DNA of 60,973 bases from Chrysochromulina parva. Taxonomy: Eukaryota; Haptophyta; Prymnesiales; Chrysochromulinaceae. How positions within the stretch are numbered: position 1 is the first letter of the stretch; each line of letters begins with the position of its first letter. Positions 29,314 to 38,477 of this stretch are shown piece after piece. Position numbers and translations under genes: made by a program. The notes under the pieces are model-generated. The model did no database searches and had not been told where the DNA came from. It worked only from the letters and a program-made list of their open reading frames with translations. The DNA lies in contig PJAB01000023.1 of the NCBI GenBank assembly GCA_002887195.1, positions 1 through 60,973 on the forward strand. Direction: 5' to 3'.

Positions 29314-32300
29314 TCAGCAGTCCGAGCAGTCCGGAGGCACGTACGCTGCTCCTACCGGAGTGATCGGGCAGTCTCTACTGGCGGCGATACTGCAGGTGCC
29401 ATTGGCAGCAGGCTCGCCCATCCTGGTCTTGCCCTTGCCGCTGCTGCCACTCGGGGCGCCTGCCCCGAGGCCTCTGCTGCCCATTCTTCCGGCACTAGCG
29501 CCGGCAACGGCGATGGTGCGGATGCCGCCGTTGGCACCACCGCGGCCGCCAGCGCCGTTGCCCCCATTCGAGCTGCTGTCGCTCGACTCGCCTAGCTCTG
29601 CATGCACGATCCAGTCGATTTGGACCTCGAGGCTGCTGTGCGCGGTGGCGGTGGCGGCCTGGCGCGCGAGCGCCACGTCAAAGCCCATCGCAAGCAAAGC
29701 GGCTTCGGTGTGCGAGAATTCCGCGCCTGCCGTTCCTGCCGTGCCTGCCGTGCCTGCCGTGCCTGCCGAGCCTGCCGTGCCTGCTGTGCCCGAAGCGCCT
29801 TCCGCGCCTGCCGCAACACACGAAGCCGACGTGAAGGGCTTGGCGTGTGGGTTGAGTACGAAGCCACTGGCAACGGCGCAGGGCTTCGAGGTCAGGCTGA
29901 GCCCAGACAAGCCAGAGGCACTCGCGCTGAGGGCTTTGGTCGAGGGCGAGGCTGACAGCGCCGCCTCCACTATCTCCCTCTCCCCAAGCAATTGCTCCAT
30001 CGAGCTCGGTCCGGACATGATATTCGGTGGCGGCTGGGGCGAAGCCTTGGGCGACGAGCGCGAGCCGCCCATGGGCGAGCCGCCCGTGGGCGAGGGCGGC
30101 TCATGACGACCGATCGCGTAGACCTCACTGGAGACGGAGGTGGAGGCGGTGGGCGATGTCCCGGATGAGGTTGATGAGACGCGGTCGTCCTCGTCGTGCG
30201 TCCATTTGCGTCCCTTGCGCCGGTTCGGGCTCTCGACCACATTCCACGCGCTGCCAGCATCGCCCTCGCCTCGATGGCCCACTGGAGGTGCAGCGTCGAG
30301 CCACGCCCACTCCGTATGCGACGAGCTGCCGAGCGCCATAGGGCCGGGCTCCATCACACTGTGTGGCGAGCGCGGTGCCGCAACCGGCTTATTGTGGCCG
30401 ATGATCTGGCCGACGGAGACAGCGCCCGCTCGAGCTTTTCGTTCAGCCAAGGCGGGCTGCGTGGGCGGTTGTGTGGGGTTGCTCACCTTTGGCCGTGCAA
30501 GCGCCCGTGCAAGCGCCCTGGCCATGCTACGCAGCCGCCGGCCCACCCAGCGCAGCAGCTGCCCCCCCTGGAGCAGCACGCCCACTACGACGCCCAGCAC
30601 GGCGGTGAGAGCTGCACCACGGATCACCGTAGGGTCATGCCAGCTCGGGGGGCTCGAGAGGGCGCCGCCCGAGACGACGCCCGCGCGAGCGCGAGCGCTC
30701 GACACGGGCTCAAACGGCGCTGCTTCGAAGGGCATCGCGCCGGTCCCAGGCCGAGGTGCGCTCGCGTGGCTACCAATGGCACCTGGAGTAGCGCCGGATG
30801 CGCCGGCGGCCGTCGCGGCGCTGGTCGTGGTGGCGGAGGCATCCGGCGCAGAGTTCCGGAGACCCGCCTTGATTACTTTGATGAGGCGACGGGTAACGGC
30901 GACGTGGTGCGTGCCGATCGGCGGCCCGAGCGCGCGCATGGCGAGGCCGTTGACCTTCTCGAGCGCCTCCCTCGCCAGATCGAGTGCGCTCAGCCCTTGC
31001 CAGCACACATGCGGATCTGCACCCGCGCGGAGCAACTCCTTGACAACCTCCGAGTGCCCAGCCCACGAGGCGAGCATCAGGGCGCTCATCCCGGGGACGC
31101 GCCGTCCTGCAAATGTTGGCTGCTGGAGGGCCGCGGGCGAGGCCGCCACAAGCGGCGCCACGAGCTCCGCGTGTCCACGCCACGCCGCCAGGTGCAGCGC
31201 ATTCATCCCGACCATTGCGCCCGAATGTGCTATCGCTGTTACACGTGCTATCGCTGTTACACTCGCTTTGGCGCTGAGGAGCACTTGGGTAGCCTCAGCG
31301 TGCCCGTTGGCGAGCGCGAGCAGGAGCGCCGTTGCACCGTCCAGAGGTGAGCGAGCATCCGCCTGCGCGCCCGCCCCGAGCAGGCGCTTGAGTGCGGGCA
31401 GCAGATTGTGTGCGCTTGCCAGCTGGAGCGCCGAGCGAGCGGGCGCACCGCTGTCCACGCTTGTGGCCAGATTCCCTATCAGCTCGTGGAGCTTCGATGG
31501 CACGGCGGCTGCCTCGCCCGAGGCCAGCGGAGGGACGCCCAGAAGCGCCTCGACCACCTCACGAGCCAGCCTGGCGGCGCGGCTCACCCGCACACGACGC
31601 TCCTCGGACGCCTCCCGAGCATGAGGAGCACTCGCCTCGTTCGTCGGCGAGATGCCGTCGGAGCTTTCTTCCGAGAGGACGGCCCCCGTGGCCGAAGGCC
31701 GCAGCTCCTGTTGGGTCATCGATGCGAGCGTGAGCTGCTCGTGCAAGGCAAAGAGCTGCCCGACGGGCATGTCGATGGGCCCGGGCGGCACGCAACGGGG
31801 GGGCAAGGCCGAGAGCGCCGGCAACGGAGGGAGTGGCGGCAAGTCGGCGCATCGCTTGGCAATAGGCGGGGAGGCTGGTGTGGGGACAGACCGAGAGTCC
31901 ATTTCCGCGTGGTCTTTAGCGGCGGGTGCGGAGTCGTGCACACTGCCAACTGCGCCGGCCTGCACCAACGCCTCCACCACGCCCACGTGGCACTGCTGCA
32001 CCGCGAGCGAGAGGATGCTCACGCACGAGCCCGGCAGGAGGTTGGGGTCGGCACCCCCGGCGAGGAGCAGGCGCACGATGTGCGCGTGCCCCCGGTTGGT
32101 GGCCGCTGAGAGCGCGCTATCTCCAAGAACGTCTTGCGCATTCACGTCGGCTCCGGCAGCCAGAAGGACGGTCACCGACTCCTCAAGACCGGATGTGGCT
32201 GCCGCCATGAGCGCCGTTTGCCCGTCAGCGTCACGAAGGTTGGGGTCGGCTCCAGAGGTTAACAGAGCGCGCAACACCGCGACACGCCTACGCGAAGCGG

Positions 32301-32475
32301 CCAACATTAGGCTTGTTGACCACGGGTGCGACTCGATTCTTTCGTCACCGCGGGCCTCGCCAGAACGGATCAGACGGAGAACCTCATCAACTTTCCCGAG
32401 CGCCGCTGCTTCGGTGATGAGGCGGGCGGATGAGAAGGTGAGAAGGCCGGCGAGGAGGGCATACATAAGGCGCAT
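29314..32475 (-). CDS. Ankyrin-repeat membrane protein with UBA-like C-terminus
   Basis: A 1053-residue protein from ATG 32475 (an upstream GTG adds two codons). Residues 1-18 are a hydrophobic leader (MRLMYALLAGLLTFSSARL). Ankyrin repeats occupy about 18-180 (LMLAASRRRVAVLRALLTSG, then ADPNLRDADGQTALMAAATS, ADVNAQDVLGDSALSAAT) and again about 340-490 (GMNALHLAAWRGHAELVAPL, and later GMSALMLASWAGHSEVVKEL). One transmembrane helix is near 620-640 (GAALTAVLGVVVGVLLQGGQ). The region after it is Ser/Pro/Gly-rich and disordered. A GTAGTAG-type repeat leads into a UBA-like domain (about 918-955, TEAALLAMGFDVALARQAAT). Ankyrin domain in the lumen or outside with a cytosolic ubiquitin-binding tail is the inferred topology. 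A 19-base tandem duplication (31222-31262) doubles VTAIA in one repeat. Confidence 0.78.
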   Translation of the reverse strand: MRLMYALLAGLLTFSSARLITEAAALGKVDEVLRLIRSGEARGDERIESHPWSTSLMLAASRRRVAVLRALLTSGADPNLRDADGQTALMAAATSGLEESVTVLLAAGADVNAQDVLGDSALSAATNRGHAHIVRLLLAGGADPNLLPGSCVSILSLAVQQCHVGVVEALVQAGAVGSVHDSAPAAKDHAEMDSRSVPTPASPPIAKRCADLPPLPPLPALSALPPRCVPPGPIDMPVGQLFALHEQLTLASMTQQELRPSATGAVLSEESSDGISPTNEASAPHAREASEERRVRVSRAARLAREVVEALLGVPPLASGEAAAVPSKLHELIGNLATSVDSGAPARSALQLASAHNLLPALKRLLGAGAQADARSPLDGATALLLALANGHAEATQVLLSAKASVTAIARVTAIAHSGAMVGMNALHLAAWRGHAELVAPLVAASPAALQQPTFAGRRVPGMSALMLASWAGHSEVVKELLRAGADPHVCWQGLSALDLAREALEKVNGLAMRALGPPIGTHHVAVTRRLIKVIKAGLRNSAPDASATTTSAATAAGASGATPGAIGSHASAPRPGTGAMPFEAAPFEPVSSARARAGVVSGGALSSPPSWHDPTVIRGAALTAVLGVVVGVLLQGGQLLRWVGRRLRSMARALARALARPKVSNPTQPPTQPALAERKARAGAVSVGQIIGHNKPVAAPRSPHSVMEPGPMALGSSSHTEWAWLDAAPPVGHRGEGDAGSAWNVVESPNRRKGRKWTHDEDDRVSSTSSGTSPTASTSVSSEVYAIGRHEPPSPTGGSPMGGSRSSPKASPQPPPNIMSGPSSMEQLLGEREIVEAALSASPSTKALSASASGLSGLSLTSKPCAVASGFVLNPHAKPFTSASCVAAGAEGASGTAGTAGSAGTAGTAGTAGTAGAEFSHTEAALLAMGFDVALARQAATATAHSSLEVQIDWIVHAELGESSDSSSNGGNGAGGRGGANGGIRTIAVAGASAGRMGSRGLGAGAPSGSSGKGKTRMGEPAANGTCSIAASRDCPITPVGAAYVPPDCSDC

Positions 32476-32770
32476 CTCCACCTAGCTAGGGGCTCCGTCT
32501 CAGGCTCGTCGCCCGGGCTCGTGCAGCACCCTCACCACGAAGGCCCCTACCAAGCCTGTTCCGTGAGCGGGGGGGAATCGGTGCTTACGGTCGGGAAGGC
32601 CGACAGGAAGTTTCGAATTGACGAAATGAAATGAATTTTCAAGAAATGCGTTGGAAGAATACGGGGTGGGGAAGTATGCGTTTGGAAAAAAATCCCGTTG
32701 AAACACATACATGTAACAAGTGTTCACACGTTGAGCAAAATTCCTCAGCGGGACCTCGAAACGAATTTCG
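32476..32770. promoter_or_regulatory. Shared 5' region, ankyrin gene (-) and SFI1-like gene (+)
   Basis: 295 bases between divergent starts; the part from 32600 to 32770 is AT-rich. Contains TACATGTA at 32708. No gene. Confidence 0.5.
32708..32715. promoter_or_regulatory. TACATGTA palindrome upstream of SFI1-like gene
   Basis: Exact palindrome 56 bases before the ATG at 32771. Confidence 0.35.
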
Positions 32771-35700
32771 ATGCTTGTTCACCAGCGAGCGCCGTTCAAC
32801 GCTTCCGCCCTCCTGCGCGCGGACCCGACCGTGGCGGCTGTGCTCGACTGGGCCCACAATTCCCAAAAGGTGGCCGTGCTCGCTAAAGCCTTCCGGTGCC
32901 TTCTGGACGCGAGCGCCGCGGCTACCAAGGCCACACGATGCCGGTGGCATGAGAGGACTCAGAGGTATAAATTGGAGCGGCGGCGCTTGCTAACATCTTT
33001 AATATGCTGGCACCGCGGCACGGCGTCGCTCATCGCACGCAGGGCCGAGATCTCCCTCCGGCGCGGCCGAAGAGCCGTAGATCATGCCTTTGCCTTGTGG
33101 CTGCGCTGGTGTGCCTTGCACCTTCGATTCGAGAAGGTGGCAGTGCACAGGTACCAGCTGCGGGCGGCCAAGCGCGCTCTGACGCTCTGGCGATGTCCGC
33201 AGCAGGAGCTCAAGGCGCGGCGGCAGCTCGTCGAGCCGCGGTACGTCTATGCACAGCACAGGCGGGTGCGCGCGTGCCTACTCGGCTGGGGACGTCGACA
33301 GCACGAGGTACGCGGCCTTGGCGAGGCGTCTGCGCGCGCCCACACCGCCCTCGCGCAACGCAGGCTGACTGCCGCGGTGCTCCGATGGCGCTACCAGTGG
33401 GAGGAATGGGCGTGCTTGCAATTCGCGGTGTCAGCCCACATGCGCTCAGCACTCCGCCGCGTCTGCGCCGCGATGCGCGCTGCCGGACTGGCCGATGCGA
33501 TGCGATGCGGTGCTGAGGCGATGATGCACATGGGCGCGGCGCACCATCGGTCGTGTGCGCTGCCTCACTCGATGCTCAGCTGGTGCCGTCGAGCACGTTG
33601 GTCCGCACAGGCGCGCGCGCTCGATGGTCGGGGTCGACGCATCTGGCTCATCTCAATCAGTCGACGCGTGCTGGTCAAATGGCGTGCCTCGTGCCGGGCG
33701 CATGAGGCACGGCTGTCGCTCGAGGGCACTGCCGTCTTGGTGTGCTGCAAGCGCGGCGTGTACCGGTGGGCTGAGGCCGCGCAGCAGCGGCGCGCGATCA
33801 ACACACGGCTGCCCGTGCCGCGGCTGCGGACTGCGCTCCGTCGGTGGCGGCGCAGCAGTGCCTACCTGCGCGCGTCGCGCGCCGTAGCGGAGCACGTGCG
33901 CGCAGTCAGCGTGCTGCGCCACTTTGGGGGCAAGGCTGTGCGCCGTTGGCGGGCGCGCTTTGGCGCGACGAGAGACGCCGCTGCGCTGCAGCTGACTGGA
34001 GCGCTCTACTATCGGCGTCGGCGCATGGACTGGGCGAACATTCGGATTCGTTCGTGGTGGCGTGCGCGCGTGCGCGTGCGCCTCGGACGCGCACTCGAGA
34101 CCTGGCATGGGCGCGCGCAGTGCGCGCGTCTCGAGCGCCACTTGGACGATGTGCTCAGCCAGCCCGATAATTGGATAGAGCGCTGGCAGCAGCAGCGCGC
34201 GCTCACGGCAGCGCTCGGCACATGGAACACGCGAGCGCGCCAGTCGTCGCCTTTACATGGCGCTGCCGCTCGCAATTCTGGCGCTCGCAATCCTGATGCC
34301 GCTCGCAATCTTGCATCCACAGCTCCATCTACGCGTACTCATTGCTTGCATCAGTGGGCTCGTCCTCCAAAGTTCGACGTTGCCTTGAGCACCTGCGCTC
34401 TCAAGCACTCTACGAGCCGAGGGCAGGCTCGCGTGCTGCAAGGGCTGCTACGGCACGCGACCCAGAGACAGGCGGATGCGCGCCTGTACGCCCTCGCGGG
34501 GCGCCAGGCTCGGCGCCTTGGGCTCTGGCAAGTGTGGCGGCCGTTGCTCGCCGCTCAAGAAGCGCACCGCATCGCCTCACTGGGCTTCGTGGCGAGCTGT
34601 AGATTCGGCCTCGCGCGCGGCTGGCGCAGCTGGCGCTCGAGGCGCTCCGCGCTGCGCCGAGGACCACGCTACACCGCCGCCGACGACACCCGCATCGCCC
34701 TGAACCGCGGCCTCTACCTCTGGTGCGAATGGCACAAGGCGGAGAATGTGATTGGCCACAGGCGGTTTCGACGGCGCGGAGCGTGGGCCCGGCTGCTCTT
34801 GTGGTATGCAGAGGCGCAGGTGCGTCGGGCAACGAATGGTGCCGCCGACACGCTGGCGCGGCGCAAGCAGGCACCCGTTGTGATGCAAGCCTTCCGCAGC
34901 ATGTGCGCCGCCACCGCGCGCGACCTTCAGCTGCAGGCGACTGCTGGGCGAGTCGCTGCGTGGCGATCGACGGAGCGCCGGGGCTTCGAGCGCCTGCAAT
35001 CGTACGTGGCGCTCACGATGACGCTCGAAGCCACGGGCACGGCCGTGCATGAGCTGCTCGCACGTATTGGGTGTAGACGCGCCATCGCCAAGATGCACAC
35101 GCACGCCCTCCCTCTGGCTCACGCAGCACGCTGGCGGCGGCGCAGGGCTCTCGCGCGCTTGCTGCGCCTGTGCCTGGATGCACGTGTCTGGAACTTCGAG
35201 CGCGCCACCGCGAACGAGATCGCCTCAATTTGGGTCTCGCGGCAGATGCGGCGGCGCGGCTTCGAGGCGTTCCAAAGGCACCAGGCGTCCACACTGCTCG
35301 CGTCCAGACTGCTCACCACGGCGCTCCAAAGGCAACGTCTCGATGCCGAGCACGAGCATACCCGCGGGCGGCGTGCGGAGGCGAGCGCGCGCGCGCCTCT
35401 CTTCCTGCTGCGCCGCCCCTTTGCCCGCCATCATGACGAGTCTCGGGTGCGGTTGGCTCTCGAGGCGGCGTCCGACCAATTCCGCCGCCTCGTGCAGGCC
35501 CGAGGCCTCAGCGCCTATGTCGCCGGCGTGCGCACGTGCGCCGTCTTGCGGCGGGCGCGAGAGCGGAACGTCGCGCTCGTCGAGTTGCGACGCGCGACGC
35601 GAAAGATGCGCGCTGCGTGCGAAGCGCGAGCTCGCCTCGTTGCGCTCTCAGCCCAGGCGTCCACACTGTTTGTGCGCCGAGTGGCGCCGGCACGGTCACT

Positions 35701-37468
35701 GGTCGCCTGGCGGCGGATGGCGGACATTCGATGGGCGGCCGCAACAGTCACCGAGCGCTTGCGGCGTGGGCGCCTTGGGTCCGCGCTTGGCATGCTGAGG
35801 ACGACGGTCAGCATGGCTGCGTGGCGTGTGGCCTCCAGCGCGACCGGACTCTCACACTATCGGCGCGGCCGCCTAGGGTCCCATTGGGTAGCATGGCACA
35901 CGTTCCTCTTGAGCGAGTCCGCATTGGCGCTGCAACGGGAGGCGGCGGCACGCATGCATCGGCGGCGGCAGCTGTGGAGTGCCACTGTTGCGCTCTCCGA
36001 GCACTGCCACTTCCAAATGAGCATCCCTCGCGCGACGCGGCGCATCGAGCGGCGCCGGTACGCGGAGGCACTGGCGCTCTGGCGCGGCAGGAACCACATG
36101 GTTTGCCAGTTTGTGGAGGTCACCCTGCTGCTGAGGGCGCAGGAGGCTATGCATATGGCCCTCGTGCGCTGGCGCCGCTGGCATGAGTCCCGAGTCTGCT
36201 GTTCGCTGCTCGACACAGCGTCCTCGAGCGTCGCAGCCGAGTTTACAAGATCCGTGGGCGGAGGGCAGCGCTGGCGTGCGTGGCACCTGTGGCGAGCGTG
36301 GGCGATCGAGCAGCGCCTCGTGCAGACGCTGCAGCTTGCCACGGTACGGCTGCGCGCCGTCACGCTCGCGCGCGCGTGCCGCTCATGGCTGAGCTATTCG
36401 ATCAAGCGATGCGAGCTCGAGCTCTTGAGCGATCGTGGGGCCAAGATCGGCTCCAGGTATGCCAAAACGATCGCGATGCGCCGCTGGCGGCCTCTCAAGT
36501 GGTTTGGAGAAACCACCTCGCTGCTCTGGCCAAACCACCACGCCTCGCTCGTTGTCGAAACGCTGTACCGGCGCCCCGTTCGCAACGCACTGCAACGTTG
36601 GCACTCGCACGCCGTCGCGGTGCTCATCAGCGAGCGGAGCATGCAGATGGCGGCCCTGGGTGTGCACAGAATCGCACTCGAGCGAGCCTTGTTAATCCTC
36701 GCACGGCACGCAGTGCGCACCATCCGCTCCCTGGTGGTCGACCAGCTTGCCACCGAGATCTGCATGCGTCGAATGATCCTTGAGTGGTCCGTCAAGGCAC
36801 GCCGGCTGCTTGTGCCGAGAGTGCACGAGTTCGATATGACGACCATCGCGCTGCGCTTCTGGCGGCTCCGGAGCCTCTTCGACGCCTTTGCGCGCCTCGT
36901 GGGCACTTCCTTCAAATACTCGCCGCTTGCCCAGACATTCCTCCAGGGCACTGCCGAGCAGGGGATTCTGCAGGGGACTCGCCGCTCGCCCTTGCCGCCG
37001 AGCCGCGCCGCCATCGAGCTGCCGCCGTCACTGCCGCCGGCCAAAGGATTCGTCACTGAGCCGGCCGAAGACTCCGCGGTGCCCCTCACGATCACTTCCA
37101 GGGTGGTGCGTGGCATTTTCAGTCAAACGGCCGATGGCCCGGCGGTGCACCTCAGCCGCGGCGTCTACAGTCACAGCCAGGAGAGGCGCGAGCACGCACG
37201 GTTCGAGGTGCGCGTCGAGGCGTGCCTGACGAGCGCGACGGGCAAAACAGAGGCGGCAGGGCTTTCGCCGCCGGCCTCACCTGAGGCGCCCACGACAGAG
37301 GCGCCTACCCTCCGCTGTCTCACGCCGCCGACAGGGCTCTCGCCGCCGCCGCTGATGGCTGAGGTGGAAGCGGCGCTTCAGCGGCTCAACGCCACCGCCG
37401 CCACCGCAGCCGCGCACCCGCGCTCCGATCCAACGCTCCTCTCACGAGCCCAGAGAGACGAGCAGTGA
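32771..37468 (+). CDS. SFI1-like Trp-repeat (centrin-binding type) protein
   Basis: 1565 residues, intronless, very rich in Arg, Ala, Leu and Trp. Nearly the whole chain (about 50-1400) is a long series of helical repeats of roughly 25-35 residues with the core A-L-x-x-W-R/K: HAFALWLRWCALHLRFEK, RAALTLWR-like segments, ALRRWRRSSAYLRASRAV, RRWRARFGATRDAAALQL, LGRALETWHGRAQCARLE, ALVRWRRWHESR and dozens more. This is the pattern of SFI1, whose single long helix binds one centrin per repeat at the spindle pole body, centrosome or flagellar basal body. The C-terminal 150 residues (LSPPASPEAPTTEAPTLR region) are Pro/Ser-rich and disordered. A short Arg-Asn repeat (AARNSGARNPDAARNLAS) interrupts the series near 34260-34320. 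Centrin binding itself is inferred. Confidence 0.78.
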   Translation: MLVHQRAPFNASALLRADPTVAAVLDWAHNSQKVAVLAKAFRCLLDASAAATKATRCRWHERTQRYKLERRRLLTSLICWHRGTASLIARRAEISLRRGRRAVDHAFALWLRWCALHLRFEKVAVHRYQLRAAKRALTLWRCPQQELKARRQLVEPRYVYAQHRRVRACLLGWGRRQHEVRGLGEASARAHTALAQRRLTAAVLRWRYQWEEWACLQFAVSAHMRSALRRVCAAMRAAGLADAMRCGAEAMMHMGAAHHRSCALPHSMLSWCRRARWSAQARALDGRGRRIWLISISRRVLVKWRASCRAHEARLSLEGTAVLVCCKRGVYRWAEAAQQRRAINTRLPVPRLRTALRRWRRSSAYLRASRAVAEHVRAVSVLRHFGGKAVRRWRARFGATRDAAALQLTGALYYRRRRMDWANIRIRSWWRARVRVRLGRALETWHGRAQCARLERHLDDVLSQPDNWIERWQQQRALTAALGTWNTRARQSSPLHGAAARNSGARNPDAARNLASTAPSTRTHCLHQWARPPKFDVALSTCALKHSTSRGQARVLQGLLRHATQRQADARLYALAGRQARRLGLWQVWRPLLAAQEAHRIASLGFVASCRFGLARGWRSWRSRRSALRRGPRYTAADDTRIALNRGLYLWCEWHKAENVIGHRRFRRRGAWARLLLWYAEAQVRRATNGAADTLARRKQAPVVMQAFRSMCAATARDLQLQATAGRVAAWRSTERRGFERLQSYVALTMTLEATGTAVHELLARIGCRRAIAKMHTHALPLAHAARWRRRRALARLLRLCLDARVWNFERATANEIASIWVSRQMRRRGFEAFQRHQASTLLASRLLTTALQRQRLDAEHEHTRGRRAEASARAPLFLLRRPFARHHDESRVRLALEAASDQFRRLVQARGLSAYVAGVRTCAVLRRARERNVALVELRRATRKMRAACEARARLVALSAQASTLFVRRVAPARSLVAWRRMADIRWAAATVTERLRRGRLGSALGMLRTTVSMAAWRVASSATGLSHYRRGRLGSHWVAWHTFLLSESALALQREAAARMHRRRQLWSATVALSEHCHFQMSIPRATRRIERRRYAEALALWRGRNHMVCQFVEVTLLLRAQEAMHMALVRWRRWHESRVCCSLLDTASSSVAAEFTRSVGGGQRWRAWHLWRAWAIEQRLVQTLQLATVRLRAVTLARACRSWLSYSIKRCELELLSDRGAKIGSRYAKTIAMRRWRPLKWFGETTSLLWPNHHASLVVETLYRRPVRNALQRWHSHAVAVLISERSMQMAALGVHRIALERALLILARHAVRTIRSLVVDQLATEICMRRMILEWSVKARRLLVPRVHEFDMTTIALRFWRLRSLFDAFARLVGTSFKYSPLAQTFLQGTAEQGILQGTRRSPLPPSRAAIELPPSLPPAKGFVTEPAEDSAVPLTITSRVVRGIFSQTADGPAVHLSRGVYSHSQERREHARFEVRVEACLTSATGKTEAAGLSPPASPEAPTTEAPTLRCLTPPTGLSPPPLMAEVEAALQRLNATAATAAAHPRSDPTLLSRAQRDEQ

Positions 37469-38477
37469 GGCGATCTCGATCGTGCGGATCTCATCGCTTG
37501 AATCATTTTTTTTTTAGTCTCTAAAATTTCAGTATAGTCGTTAGTCCGTGCGTGGCTGTTTAGGTGTATACTACGCTAGTTATTACCCTTTGAACACGGC
37601 GTCACGGAACCGCGCCCCCGGCCCGGCCGGCGGCCGCGCAGCGTCGCTCCCGGAGATCGGTGGCCCGGCGGTCCGAGCCTTCGACCCCGGCCCTCTCGGG
37701 ACTCCGCGGCGTCACACGTCGAGCCCAGACGCCGTGCGGACGAGGCGCGACAGAGACAGGACTCAGGAGAGAGAGAAAGGGAGCTCATGCAATGGAGCTC
37801 ACGATTACGAGATCGGGCGAGAGGGGCGCTTGCGTAACCCCGCAGCTCTCGAGCCGCAACCGAGGGTTGACTGATAGCTTTCATCAGCTCCAGCACTCGC
37901 GTTGCTGAACACCGTACACGCTTAGTATGCCTGGGGGAGACCCCCTCGCCACGTGTACGCTGCCGGTTGGCGATGTTTACTTACTAACTTACTTACACGG
38001 TGCGGACGGACGAGCGCCAATTAGCAATTTTCGCAACTTCACTCCGGTCAGCGTAGAGGGCGAGAGTCGCATACGCGACCGGTCGCCCGGTTTCGTTGAG
38101 TCGTTAACGCGAGTTACGCCCGGTTTTTGCGGTTACAGGGGCGCGGGCCCGGCGGATGATTCGGTTCTCGCCCCGGCGCATGGATCATGGATCATCGGAC
38201 GGGACATCGCAACAAATCTCAAATGCGAAATGGTTCGTTGGTTGATGCATGATGGTTCCGGCTGCGGCTCGCGGTTCGGTTCGCGTTGCGGGCCGCCCGC
38301 CCGCACCCGCGCGCGCACCATCATGCATAAAATCGAGTTTACATGATATTTCTCACGTGATCGTGAAAGCTAAACCTAGTACGCTGCGTATGCTATAATG
38401 TAAGAGTGCACCATGAGGTGCACGCACGCGCTCGTTCGCTTGGTGCTGGCGTCGAGGGTTTCACCTTTCACGGCTTC
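37469..38477. other. Intergenic, about 1 kb
   Basis: Starts with a T-rich section (37504-37545, including a T10 run) likely to be the 3' end of the SFI1-like transcript. The middle (37600-37750) is GC-rich; 38330-38400 is AT-richer. Several chance ORFs; none with a domain. No RNA gene seen. Confidence 0.5.
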
